From NCBI GenBank assembly GCA_963169565.1, contig CAUJDI010000034.1, forward strand, positions 1 to 52,483: DNA of 52,483 bases. The letters run 5' to 3'. Origin of the DNA: Bacillota bacterium. GTDB taxonomy: Bacteria > Bacillota > Clostridia > Christensenellales > Aristaeellaceae. The position numbers and the translations under genes are program-made. Under the pieces are notes generated by a model that saw only the letters and a program-made list of their open reading frames with translations, was not told the origin of the DNA and ran no database searches. Positions 44,530-52,483 of the stretch are shown piece after piece (position 1 is the stretch's first letter; the number at the start of each line of letters is the position of its first letter).

Positions 44530-45633
44530 ATGGACAGGTTGAAGGTCGCCTTTATCGGCGTCGGCAGCATCAGCGGCATTTATCTGGATAACATCACCAA
44601 AGTATTCAAGAACCTTGACATCGCAGGGGTGTGCGACCTGATCCCGGAAAGGGCGTTGAACGCGCAGCAGAAGTACGGCCTGCCCCGCGTTTATACCGAC
44701 ATGTTCGAGGCGTTCAATGATCCTCAGGTCGATATCATCCTCAACCTGACCCGCCCCTATCAGCATTATGAGGTGACCAGGCTGGCCCTGGAGCATGGCA
44801 AGCACGTGTATACGGAAAAACCTCTGGGCATCACCATGGAGGAGGGGAACGCTCTGGTCAGCCTCGCTTCCAGCCGCTGCCTGATGCTGGGCGGCGCGCC
44901 GGATACCTTTATGGGGGCGGGGCTGCAGAGCTGCAGGAAGTACATCGATTCCGGGACCATCGGGGATCCAGTCGGCGCGGCGGCGTTTATGATCTGCCGC
45001 GGGCACGAGACCTGGCACCCCGATCCGGATTTCTACTACCAGCCCGGCGGCGGCCCGATGATGGATATGGGGCCTTACTATATCACTGCGCTCGCCAGTC
45101 TTCTTGGCCCGGTCGCGCGCCTTGTTGCCTCAGGGAAAAGGAGCTTCCCTAAGCGTTTTATCACCAGCCAGCCCCATGCGGGGGATGACATCCAGGTGAA
45201 CGTGGACACATACGTCACAGGCATCATGCAGTTCTTCTCCGGCGCAGTCGGCACGATCTTCACGACCTTTGACGTCCATTACCCGACTCAGGCAAGGCTT
45301 GAGATCTACGGCAGCGAGGGGACGCTCATCCTGCCGGACCCGAATCATTTCTGCGGACCGATCAGGATCTTCCGGCCTGAGGAAGGGCAGTATGCAGACC
45401 TGCCTCTGCTGTTTGATTACAAGGAGAACTCAAGGGGACTGGGCCTTTCAGACATGGCTTCCGCGATCCTGTCCGGCCGCGCCCCGCGCGCAGGCATGGC
45501 TCAGATCCACCATGTGCTGGACGTCCTGACAGGGTTTGAGCGGAGCGCGAAGACGGGCAAGTGGATCGATATGGAAACGGCATACAGCCGGCCCGAGCCA
45601 ATGGTGAAGGCGGCTTTTCCCGGTGTCCTGTAA
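44530..45633 (+). CDS. Gfo/Idh/MocA-family NAD(P)-dependent oxidoreductase
   Basis: 367 residues: Rossmann fold with VAFIGVGSISGIYLDN, the EKPLG motif holding the catalytic Lys (YTEKPLGITMEEG), and a C-terminal alpha/beta dimer domain (GGGPMMDMGPYY, HAGDDIQVN). These enzymes oxidise or reduce sugars, polyols and sugar acids. AGAGGG start. It has its own promoter and precedes hutH by 67 bases on the same strand; a link to the carbohydrate genes upstream is more likely than to histidine use. Substrate unknown. Confidence 0.92.
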   Translation: MDRLKVAFIGVGSISGIYLDNITKVFKNLDIAGVCDLIPERALNAQQKYGLPRVYTDMFEAFNDPQVDIILNLTRPYQHYEVTRLALEHGKHVYTEKPLGITMEEGNALVSLASSRCLMLGGAPDTFMGAGLQSCRKYIDSGTIGDPVGAAAFMICRGHETWHPDPDFYYQPGGGPMMDMGPYYITALASLLGPVARLVASGKRSFPKRFITSQPHAGDDIQVNVDTYVTGIMQFFSGAVGTIFTTFDVHYPTQARLEIYGSEGTLILPDPNHFCGPIRIFRPEEGQYADLPLLFDYKENSRGLGLSDMASAILSGRAPRAGMAQIHHVLDVLTGFERSAKTGKWIDMETAYSRPEPMVKAAFPGVL

Positions 45634-45700
45634 CGTTCCTTTACAAAAGGACCAAATCCCGCTGATTCCGGAGACAAAATCTGTGACAGGGTGGTGAATC

Positions 45701-47245
45701 ATGCTGTTTCCCGGGGATATAAAGGAAGTTGTTCTTGACGGTCATCATCTGACCCTGGAGGAAGTTGTGGCGGTTGCCCGCTTCCATGCCAGGGTCAGCC
45801 TGTCTCAAACCGCTGTTCAAGCCATGGCGGGTTCCCGCGGGACGGTGGAGCGGCTGCTGTGCGGCAGTCAGCCGGTATACGGGATCAACACCGGATTTGG
45901 GGCTTTATGTCAGGTCAGTGTTTCTGCGGAACAGATCAGCCTGATGCAGAACAACCTGATCCTCAGCCATGCCGCGGGCTGCGGCCAGCCCCTCCCCCGC
46001 GAAGCCGTTCGCGCGGTGATGCTGCTGCGCGCCAATGCGCTCTGCCAGGGCTATTCCGGCATACGGCCGGAACTGGTGCAGACCCTGGTCGATATGATCA
46101 ACGCCGGCGTCCATCCAGTGATCCCGGAGAAGGGATCACTCGGCGCTTCGGGGGATCTCGCCCCCTTATCGCATATGGCATTGGTCATGCTGGGGTATGG
46201 CGAAGCGGAAGTTGGGGGAAAAGTTCTCCCCGGGCTTGACGCCATGGAGTCCGCGTGCCTTCCTGTCCATTCACTGCAGGCAAAGGAAGGCCTGGCGCTG
46301 ATCAACGGTACCCAGGCCACCTGCGGGGTCGGGGCGCTGGCGCTGTATGACGCGCTGAAGGCGGCCCGACTTGCGGATATCGCAGCCGGGATGAGCATGG
46401 AAGCGCTGCAGGGGCGGATCGATGCTTTTGACGCTCGCATACAGGACGTGCGCCCGCACCCCGGGCAGAGCGCTGTGGCGCGCAATATTCGGCTTCTCTG
46501 TGAAGGCAGTGAAATCATGGCGAAAGTGGACAGCCTTCGTGTTCAGGATGCATATTCCCTCCGCTGCATTCCCCAGGTGCACGGGGCGGTGAGAGATTCG
46601 CTTGATCATGTCCGGAGGACGATGGAGACTGAGTTCAACGCTGTCACAGACAATCCATTGATCTTCCCTGACGATGGGACGGTGATCTCCGGCGGGAACT
46701 TCCATGGGGAACCCATTGCGATGGTCCTGGATTTTCTTGGCATTGCCGCGGCTGAACTGGCCAGTATCTCTGAGCGCCGCCTTGAGCGCATGGTGAATCC
46801 CCAGCTGAGCTGCGGCCTTCCGGCTTTCCTGACAAAACATCCCGGAGCCAACTCCGGGATGATGATCATCCAGTATACGGCGGCTTCAATGGTCTCGGAG
46901 AACAAGGTGCTCGCCCATCCGGCCAGCGTGGATTCGATCCCCTCCTCGGCCAACCAGGAGGACCACGTCAGCATGGGCATGACCGCCGCCAGGAAAGCCA
47001 GGCTCATCACTGAGAACACCTTGTCCGTCCTGTCGCTTGAATTCCTCGCGGCGGCACAGGCCATCGACCTGCGCGGAGGGGAACCCTCACCGGTAAACAG
47101 GGGGCTTCACACAATGATACGCCGCAGAACGCCGTTTCTTGACGGCGACAGAGAACTGCGAAGGGATGTATGTGAAATGAACCTCTTGATCCGCAATGAC
47201 GAGATGGAGAGAATGGTCACGGAAGCCGTGCCCGGCTTCATCTGA
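45701..47245 (+). CDS. hutH: Histidine ammonia-lyase
   Basis: 514 residues. The MIO prosthetic group forms from Ala149-Ser150-Gly151 in GSLGASGDLAPLSH; YGINTGFG, the QDAYSLR-like VQDAYSLRCIPQVHG, TDNPLIF and the final NQEDHVSMG are all present. It converts L-histidine to trans-urocanate and ammonia, first step of the hut pathway. GGTGGTG start. The remaining pathway genes are on the opposite strand, converging on it. Confidence 0.97.
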   Translation: MLFPGDIKEVVLDGHHLTLEEVVAVARFHARVSLSQTAVQAMAGSRGTVERLLCGSQPVYGINTGFGALCQVSVSAEQISLMQNNLILSHAAGCGQPLPREAVRAVMLLRANALCQGYSGIRPELVQTLVDMINAGVHPVIPEKGSLGASGDLAPLSHMALVMLGYGEAEVGGKVLPGLDAMESACLPVHSLQAKEGLALINGTQATCGVGALALYDALKAARLADIAAGMSMEALQGRIDAFDARIQDVRPHPGQSAVARNIRLLCEGSEIMAKVDSLRVQDAYSLRCIPQVHGAVRDSLDHVRRTMETEFNAVTDNPLIFPDDGTVISGGNFHGEPIAMVLDFLGIAAAELASISERRLERMVNPQLSCGLPAFLTKHPGANSGMMIIQYTAASMVSENKVLAHPASVDSIPSSANQEDHVSMGMTAARKARLITENTLSVLSLEFLAAAQAIDLRGGEPSPVNRGLHTMIRRRTPFLDGDRELRRDVCEMNLLIRNDEMERMVTEAVPGFI

Positions 47246-47318
47246 TACTGAAATCAGCCGCAAACGCTTTGATGAGGAGGCCTTTTCCGCATCCGCGTTG
47301 CATCTTTCATCCGGTGTA

Positions 47319-47356
47319 GGCTCCGCTGCGCCTCATTCTTTAGGCATAGCGGAGCC
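47319..47356. terminator. Hairpin between convergent hutH and hutI
   Basis: GGCTCCGCT / AGCGGAGCC, nine perfect pairs, with an inner GCCT/AGGC. There is no T-run on either strand, so its role as terminator is uncertain. Confidence 0.5.
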
Positions 47357-47421
47357 ATCTGAAATTTCCGCTCCATCGGCGCGTATGCTCATACATTTTG
47401 GATGACGCATTCGTCTACTTC

Positions 47422-48666
47422 TTATTTGATCAGACTGCCCTTCTTGATGATGATCCGCGCCAGGTTGCTCCCGAAGCGATAACAAAGAAAATCAAGATCC
47501 TCGGCGTCCCAGATCACGGCGTCAGCCTGCTTTCCGATCTCCAGGCTGCCGATGCTCTTCGCCCTGTTGACGGCGGCGGCGGCGTTCAGCGTGACTGCGC
47601 ACAGCACCTCCTCAGGCGTCATCCTGTACTGCCAGCTGGCAAGGTTCATGCACAGCTGCAGGGAGTAACCCGGGCAGCTGCCGGGATTGAAATCACTCGC
47701 GACAGCGACCGGGACACCGGAGGCGATCAGATCCCTTGCCCTGGCGTAGGGCTTGCCAAGGCAGAGGGAGGTGCCGGGCAGCAGGCAGGCGATGCTCCCG
47801 CCGCTTTTCAACGCTTCGATGCCGCTGTCTTTCATGGCGATCAGGTGCTCGGCGGAAACGGCGCCGATTTTTCCTGCCAGTTCACTCCCGCCGATCGCCC
47901 GGATCTCATCGGCGTGGATCTTGCTCATCAGCCCCGCTCTTTGCCCGGCCAGCAGGATCTCCTCGGACTCATCCACCGTGAACACTCCCTCCTCGCAGAA
48001 GACATCGCAGAATTCTGCCAGACCTTCCTGTGCGGCGCTCGGGATGATCTCATTGACGATCAGATCGATATATCCCCTCCTGTTTCCGGCAAACTCCGGA
48101 GGGATCGCATGCGCAGCCATCAGGGTCGGTACGATGTCTGCCGGATGTTCTTCGTTCAGCCTTTTCATGACCCTCAGTTGCTTCAGTTCATCCTTAAGGT
48201 TCAGCCCGTAGCCGCTCTTGGCCTCACAGGCCGTCGTGCCCAATGCCAGCATGTTATCAAGCGCTTCTTTGGCCTTGTCGAACAGGTCCGATTCTTCTGC
48301 GGCCCGTGTATCCTTCACGGTGCTGAGGATCCCCCCGCCTGACGCCAGAATGTCCAGATAGGACTTTCCGGCCGTTTTCAGCCTGAGCTCGTTCGCCCTC
48401 CAGCCGGCGAACACAAGATGCGTATGCGCGTCGACAAGACCTGGTGTGACCAGGCTGCCCATGGCGTCGATCACTAAATATTTACTGAGCAGCTTTTGAG
48501 GGGGCATGCCTGTACCGATCCCGGTGATGACGCCGTTTTCTGACAGTAGATAGGCGTTTCTCTGCTTCTTCAGCTCGTCCTGCGCCTTCCCGCTTCTTGC
48601 GCGATCCCCTTCCGGCGTCGCAAGCAGGCCGATGTTGACGATGGCTGTACCGTGGAATTCGCTCAT
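47422..48666 (-). CDS. hutI: Imidazolonepropionase
   Basis: 414 residues of the amidohydrolase superfamily. Metal site HxH in DAHTHLVF, SGYGL, the KIHADE segment and the SDFNPGS Asp. It hydrolyses 4-imidazolone-5-propanoate to N-formimino-L-glutamate, step three. ATGA overlap with the hutU stop means coupled translation. Last gene of ftcD-fchA-hutU-hutI. Confidence 0.96.
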   Translation of the reverse strand: MSEFHGTAIVNIGLLATPEGDRARSGKAQDELKKQRNAYLLSENGVITGIGTGMPPQKLLSKYLVIDAMGSLVTPGLVDAHTHLVFAGWRANELRLKTAGKSYLDILASGGGILSTVKDTRAAEESDLFDKAKEALDNMLALGTTACEAKSGYGLNLKDELKQLRVMKRLNEEHPADIVPTLMAAHAIPPEFAGNRRGYIDLIVNEIIPSAAQEGLAEFCDVFCEEGVFTVDESEEILLAGQRAGLMSKIHADEIRAIGGSELAGKIGAVSAEHLIAMKDSGIEALKSGGSIACLLPGTSLCLGKPYARARDLIASGVPVAVASDFNPGSCPGYSLQLCMNLASWQYRMTPEEVLCAVTLNAAAAVNRAKSIGSLEIGKQADAVIWDAEDLDFLCYRFGSNLARIIIKKGSLIK

Positions 48667-50672
48667 GGCAGAAGCTCCTGGATCAAGCCGGATATGTCGG
48701 GAGAGACCTGATAGGGAAGGGTGATGCGGTCGCTGGCTGAATGGGCTTTGTTGTATTCCGCGCAGGTTGACAGCGCGTGTTCATTCCTTGCCCAGGCTCG
48801 CCTGGCGACACCGACCATCACATCCCAGGGCATCGCGGTGCGCAGAATCCCATCCACCCTTTCACTGCCGTCAAGGACCAAACCAAACCCGCCGTTGACG
48901 GACTTGCCGACGCCGACGCCGCCGCCGTTATGCAGCGCGACCATGCTCATCCCCCTGGCGGCATTCCCCGCAAAACACTGTACGGCCATGTCGGCCATGA
49001 TGTTTGATCCGTCCCTGACATTGCTGGTCTCCCTGAAAGGTGAATCCGTGCCGCCCGTGTCATGATGGTCGCGCCCCAGCATCACCGGGCCGATCTTGCC
49101 GTCCCTGACCATCCTGTTGAAGCGAAGCGCGATGTTCATCCTGCCCATCGCGTCCTGGTACAGGATGCGGCATTGGGTCCCCACGACGAGTTTGATTTTT
49201 TCAGCGTCCCGTATCCAGATCCAATTGTCCCGGTCCTGATACCGCCTGTCCGGATCGATGCACTCCATGGCGGCCATGTCTGTCTTCTCCAGGTCTTCCC
49301 GGCTTCCGCTCAGGCAGCACCAGCGGAAGGGTCCGTAGCCATAATCGAACAGTTCAGGCCCAAGGATGTCCTCGACGTAGCTGTGGAACAAAAATCCGTC
49401 CAGATCGTCCCGGCCGTTTCTGCAGACCTCCCGCACCCCCGCGTCATAAACCGCCTTCAGGAAACTGTTGCCATAATCAAAGAAATAGGTGCCTTTCAGG
49501 GCATGGCACCGGATCAGTCCGTAATGCTTCCTCAGGCTCTCATCCACCAGCTGCCGGAATCGTTGGGGATCCTGCGCCAAAAGGCGCGTACGCTCCTGAT
49601 AACTGATCCCCGCCGGACAGTAGCCGCCCTCATATGCCGCATGGCAGCTGGTCTGGTCGCTCATCAGGTCGACCCTGACGTCCGCATTCAGCAGATATTC
49701 CAGAAGATCTACTATGTTGCCGCAGTAGGCGACGGCGCAGGGTTCACCTTTCCTCATATGGGACAGCGCTGAGGCAGCTGCCTTTTCAAGGCTGTCATAC
49801 GCTTCGCTCACCCAGCCCTGATCCAGCCTGGTTTTGATCCGCGATCCATCCACTTCTGCGATGATGGCCGCCGCACCTGCGATCATGGCTGCTTTTCCCT
49901 GTGCGCCGCTCATACCGCCCAGGCCGGAGGAGACAAACAGCCTGCCGGCCAGGTTCCCCTCTTTCGGGATGCCGAGCTTCAGGCGCCCCGCGCCCAGGAG
50001 GGTATTGTACGTGCCGTGCACGATGCCCTGAGGCCCGATGTACATCAGGCCTCCTGCGGTCATCTGCCCATAGTTTGCGACCCCCAGCGCGCTGGCGCGG
50101 CTGAACTGCTCTTGATTGTCATACATCCCGACCATCAGGCCGTTGGTGATGATCACCCTCGGCGCCAGGGGATGTGAGCGGAACAGTCCGAGGGGATGGC
50201 CGGACATGATGACCAGGGTCTGTGCCTGCGTCACGTTCTGCAGATAATGTCGAATAAGCTGGTACTGCATCCAGTTCTGGCAGACCTGGCCCGTCTCGCC
50301 GTAGGTGACCAGTTCATAGGGATACAGCGCGACGTTAAAATCCAGGTTGTTGTCCATCATCACCTGAATGGCTTTGCCTTCAATGCATTGGCCTTTGTAT
50401 GTGTCGATCGGCCGGCCCCAGATCCGCCCTTCCGGCCTGAACCGGTATCCGTAGATCCGGCCCCGGGTCATCAGCTCATCCAGGAACTCAGGCACCAATT
50501 TCCTGTGGTGCTGCTGCGGGATATACCGCAGCGCGTTCATCAGCGCCTGCTGGACATCCCTTCTGCTCAGCCTGCTTTCCCGTTTGGGCGCGCGGCGGAT
50601 CACCTGACAGAACTCCGGATAGGGCGGCAGCTCAGCAAAGAGCTGTTCATATTCCATTCTCGCGTCTGCCAT
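48663..50672 (-). CDS. hutU: Urocanate hydratase
   Basis: 669 residues, the long form seen in Clostridia/Bacteroidota against about 555 in proteobacteria. The NAD-binding core reads YNTLLGAGRLKLGIP and SSGLGGMSGAQGKAA, and DHHDTGGTDSPFRETSN near 560 is conserved. It hydrates urocanate to imidazolonepropionate using NAD+ as electrophile. AGGAGGG five bases before the ATG at 50672 sets the start; the frame is open further into fchA but that is overlap noise. Confidence 0.96.
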   Translation of the reverse strand: MADARMEYEQLFAELPPYPEFCQVIRRAPKRESRLSRRDVQQALMNALRYIPQQHHRKLVPEFLDELMTRGRIYGYRFRPEGRIWGRPIDTYKGQCIEGKAIQVMMDNNLDFNVALYPYELVTYGETGQVCQNWMQYQLIRHYLQNVTQAQTLVIMSGHPLGLFRSHPLAPRVIITNGLMVGMYDNQEQFSRASALGVANYGQMTAGGLMYIGPQGIVHGTYNTLLGAGRLKLGIPKEGNLAGRLFVSSGLGGMSGAQGKAAMIAGAAAIIAEVDGSRIKTRLDQGWVSEAYDSLEKAAASALSHMRKGEPCAVAYCGNIVDLLEYLLNADVRVDLMSDQTSCHAAYEGGYCPAGISYQERTRLLAQDPQRFRQLVDESLRKHYGLIRCHALKGTYFFDYGNSFLKAVYDAGVREVCRNGRDDLDGFLFHSYVEDILGPELFDYGYGPFRWCCLSGSREDLEKTDMAAMECIDPDRRYQDRDNWIWIRDAEKIKLVVGTQCRILYQDAMGRMNIALRFNRMVRDGKIGPVMLGRDHHDTGGTDSPFRETSNVRDGSNIMADMAVQCFAGNAARGMSMVALHNGGGVGVGKSVNGGFGLVLDGSERVDGILRTAMPWDVMVGVARRAWARNEHALSTCAEYNKAHSASDRITLPYQVSPDISGLIQELLP

Positions 50673-50682
50673 CGCTTCCCTC

Positions 50683-51303
50683 CTATATGCGGCTGCTGAA
50701 CGCTGCCTCGGCCTCACGTTCAAGGGCCCTGGCTTCTTCTTCGATCCTCATGCAGGCTGTTTTCATTTCCTTCGAAAATGCCGGATCGCTGATGCCGGCG
50801 AGGTTGATGCGCACATTGCTCAAAGCGCCCAGCACGGAGGACCTTGCCATCAGCGCGCCGACATAACCGTCTGATGCCGCGTTTGCGTTTCCAGTGCGTA
50901 CACATTCAAGCGCCAGGCGAAGCGCTCCCAGGCTCCATATTGCTGTTTCAAGCGGAACTTCGCATGCCTGCCTGAGCGCGTCCTGCATCTGCTTTGATCG
51001 TGCGGCTTTCTCTTCATCCGATCCTTTCGGCATCCTGAGAGCGGCCATGAAGGCGTCAAAGGAGGAAGCGTCGCGCGCAATCTGGTCAAGCAGCTTCAGA
51101 CGCAGCGCCTCAGCTTCCTGATCGATTTGCATCATTTCTTTATCGACGGTTTCGTACCCTTTTTTTCCCTGGGTAAGCTTGGCCACCATGCAGGCCAGCG
51201 ATGCTGCGTACGCGCCTGCCAGAGCCGAAACGCTGCCGCCGCCCGGTGACGCGCTGTTGGCGGCGGTCAGCTCGGACAGTTTCTCTATTGAAAAATCCTT
51301 CAT
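50683..51303 (-). CDS. fchA: Formiminotetrahydrofolate cyclodeaminase
   Basis: 206 residues, all-helical FTCD_C domain: SPGGGSVSALAGAYAASLACMVAKLT is the folate-binding signature. It converts 5-formimino-THF to 5,10-methenyl-THF with release of ammonia. Separate from the transferase gene, unlike the fused animal enzyme. AGGGAG start; 10 bases before hutU. Confidence 0.95.
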   Translation of the reverse strand: MKDFSIEKLSELTAANSASPGGGSVSALAGAYAASLACMVAKLTQGKKGYETVDKEMMQIDQEAEALRLKLLDQIARDASSFDAFMAALRMPKGSDEEKAARSKQMQDALRQACEVPLETAIWSLGALRLALECVRTGNANAASDGYVGALMARSSVLGALSNVRINLAGISDPAFSKEMKTACMRIEEEARALEREAEAAFSSRI

Positions 51304-51314
51304 CTCTTCTCCCT

Positions 51315-52205
51315 CTACAGTCTGTTTTCCAGGATCAGGTCCATGCTGAAGTGTTCGATCTGCAGGTAGTATTCAGCGCAGTCCATGAGCGCTTTCAGCG
51401 GGGAAAGCCCGACGATCTCGCTCCCGACCACGGAGACCCCATACCTCGCCGCTTCCATTCTGATGGTTTCCAGTACCCTGTACAGGCTGGTCTGCGTATA
51501 GTCCGTCACGTTCATGGACACCTGTGCCAGGTTGCGCTCCCTGAGCATCACGCCCATGGCCTTGATGCCTCGAAAGCCTCCGCTGGAATGCCGGACGAGC
51601 TTTGCGATGCTCTTTGCGATCTCAAGGTTGTCGGTGCCCAGGTTGACGTTGAATGCGATCAAGGGCATCCGCGCGCCGACGGCGGTCACGCCGCCTGTCG
51701 GATGGACGGTATCGGGGCCGAAATCCGGTTTCCATTCGGGATCCTTCATTTTCTTTGGCATTCCCTCAAACTCGCCTTTGCGGATGTCACTGAGGTTTTC
51801 CCGGTTGGGCAGCGTGGCGGAGCGTTCATACAGGAACACAGGCAGTCCGTATCGGTCCCCGAGCGCCTTGCCGACTTCGCGCGCGGCCGCGTCAGCATCC
51901 TGCAAGGTGCAGTTTCTTACAGGAATGAACGGGATCACGTCAACGCAGCCCATACGGGGATGCTGCCCCCTGTGCTGCGTCAGGTCGATCCGTTCCAATG
52001 CGATCCCCGCGGCTTTTATCACAGCGTCACATAAAGCGCCCGGCTCACCCACCGCTGTGAAGACAGAGCGGTTATGGTCAGCATCCGCGCTGTAATCCAG
52101 CAGTTTGACATCTTCCCTTCCATTAAAGCATTCGGCAATCAGTTCGATCGTTTCCTGATTCCTTCCTTCAGAAAAGTTCGGGACTGTCTCCATGATTTGA
52201 TCCAT
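51315..52205 (-). CDS. ftcD: Glutamate formimidoyltransferase
   Basis: 296 residues: ETVPNFSEGRNQETIE start, DHNRSVFT, HPRMGCVDVIPFIP, and KAMGVMLRERNLAQVSMNVTDY. It moves the formimino group from formiminoglutamate to tetrahydrofolate, giving L-glutamate and so ending histidine breakdown while feeding one-carbon units. GAGG six bases before the ATG at 52205. First gene of the minus-strand hut operon; its promoter abuts the rRNA promoter. Confidence 0.96.
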   Translation of the reverse strand: MDQIMETVPNFSEGRNQETIELIAECFNGREDVKLLDYSADADHNRSVFTAVGEPGALCDAVIKAAGIALERIDLTQHRGQHPRMGCVDVIPFIPVRNCTLQDADAAAREVGKALGDRYGLPVFLYERSATLPNRENLSDIRKGEFEGMPKKMKDPEWKPDFGPDTVHPTGGVTAVGARMPLIAFNVNLGTDNLEIAKSIAKLVRHSSGGFRGIKAMGVMLRERNLAQVSMNVTDYTQTSLYRVLETIRMEAARYGVSVVGSEIVGLSPLKALMDCAEYYLQIEHFSMDLILENRL

Positions 52206-52243
52206 CTTTTTCCTCGCTTGGCGTAATTGGGCTCTCTTTTCCC

Positions 52244-52272
52244 ATTCTAACTGAAAACACCTTAAAAGTCAT
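52244..52272 (-). promoter_or_regulatory. Promoter of the ftcD-fchA-hutU-hutI operon
   Basis: On the minus strand: ATGACT (52272-52267), 17-base spacer, TAGAAT (52249-52244), about 38 bases before the ftcD ATG. Confidence 0.5.
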
Positions 52273-52294
52273 GAGAAAATCGTTCATTTTCTGC

Positions 52295-52324
52295 TTGACT
52301 GAGGGAGTGGGGGTGTGGTATATT
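52295..52324 (+). promoter_or_regulatory. rRNA operon promoter
   Basis: TTGACT, 18-base spacer, TATATT with TGG before it. The leader of about 120 bases contains TTGATTCTTTGAGC, which resembles the rRNA antitermination boxA. Confidence 0.72.
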
Positions 52325-52451
52325 CATCGGGCACCCCAAACGGGGGGGATGCGGGGACCTTGAAAACGGCACAGAGAAGAGAAGCGCAAACGACAGTTGA
52401 TTCTTTGAGCGAGAGAAGCGACTTTCGGCGGGAGCCGGGAGTTGTGGGATT

Positions 52452-52483
52452 AAATGCAAGAGTTTGATCCTGGCTCAGGACGA
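52452..52483 (+). rRNA. rrs: 16S ribosomal RNA, 5' end (partial)
   Basis: AGAGTTTGATCCTGGCTCAG, the universal 16S 5' sequence, begins at 52459 and is followed by GACGA. The mature 5' end is taken from alignment to the usual start, seven bases earlier. The gene runs off the window. Confidence 0.97.

Noticed and set aside
1-52483. CRISPR arrays, insertion sequences, tandem repeats
   Set aside because: No regularly spaced repeats, transposase genes or terminal inverted repeats were seen on reading the window; only the integrase relic is mobile-element related.

Overview
This window reads as chromosome from a GC-rich member of the Bacillota, most likely class Clostridia. The evidence is a Bacillus-type PurR repressor, FloA/NfeD, DegV, a PHP-type histidinol phosphatase, Shine-Dalgarno sites of AGGAGG type, strong TTGACA/TATAAT promoters (several with an upstream TGn), and oxygen-sensitive enzymes: two glycyl radical enzymes with their activases. 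Secreted proteins end their signal peptides in AxA motifs without a lipobox, as I recall for Christensenellales/Aristaeellaceae-like lineages. The genus cannot be fixed from this sequence.

Layout. 1-18.3 kb is mostly core genome: the end of a uracil permease, corA, the purR-pth-mfd operon (minus), an unknown secreted protein, prs with two small membrane-protein genes, hisK, a TtcA-like tRNA thiolase, DegV, a sugar nucleotidyltransferase, a family 4 uracil-DNA glycosylase, nfeD-floA, rplS and a HAD phosphatase. At 18.5 kb there is a tRNA-Trp gene, followed by a tyrosine-recombinase relic whose N-terminus is lost to a frameshift. This is probably the scar of an element that integrated at the tRNA.

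19.9-36.8 kb is an anaerobic carbohydrate island. Operon A (19.9-25.9 kb) encodes a glycyl radical enzyme, its activase, an ASKHA/ROK-like kinase with an unrecognised N-terminal domain, and an AroE-like dehydrogenase that lacks the shikimate-binding serines. It ends at a strong hairpin. A ROK kinase and an AraC regulator follow, then a ribose-type ABC transporter operon with its own promoter. A second glycyl radical enzyme, close to E. coli YbiW/PflF, lies behind a DeoR regulator; its activase is divergent across a compact operator/promoter region. Transport, phosphorylation, radical dehydration and oxidoreduction would together form a catabolic route. The substrate of operon A is not recognisable and it is the best candidate here for an undescribed pathway.

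37.2-44.5 kb joins two GH130 beta-mannoside phosphorylases to a large membrane protein (glycosidase, DOMON-like domain, membrane helix, HEAT repeats) and a processive GT2 synthase whose start overlaps its stop. The large protein is interrupted by a single in-frame TGA. The GT2 appears to run through its old stop into the promoter of the next gene, a Gfo/Idh/MocA oxidoreductase.

45.7-52.2 kb is a complete histidine-to-glutamate pathway: hutH on plus, and ftcD-fchA-hutU-hutI on minus, with formimino transfer to folate. The hut promoter stands back to back with an rRNA operon promoter, and the first bases of 16S rRNA close the window.
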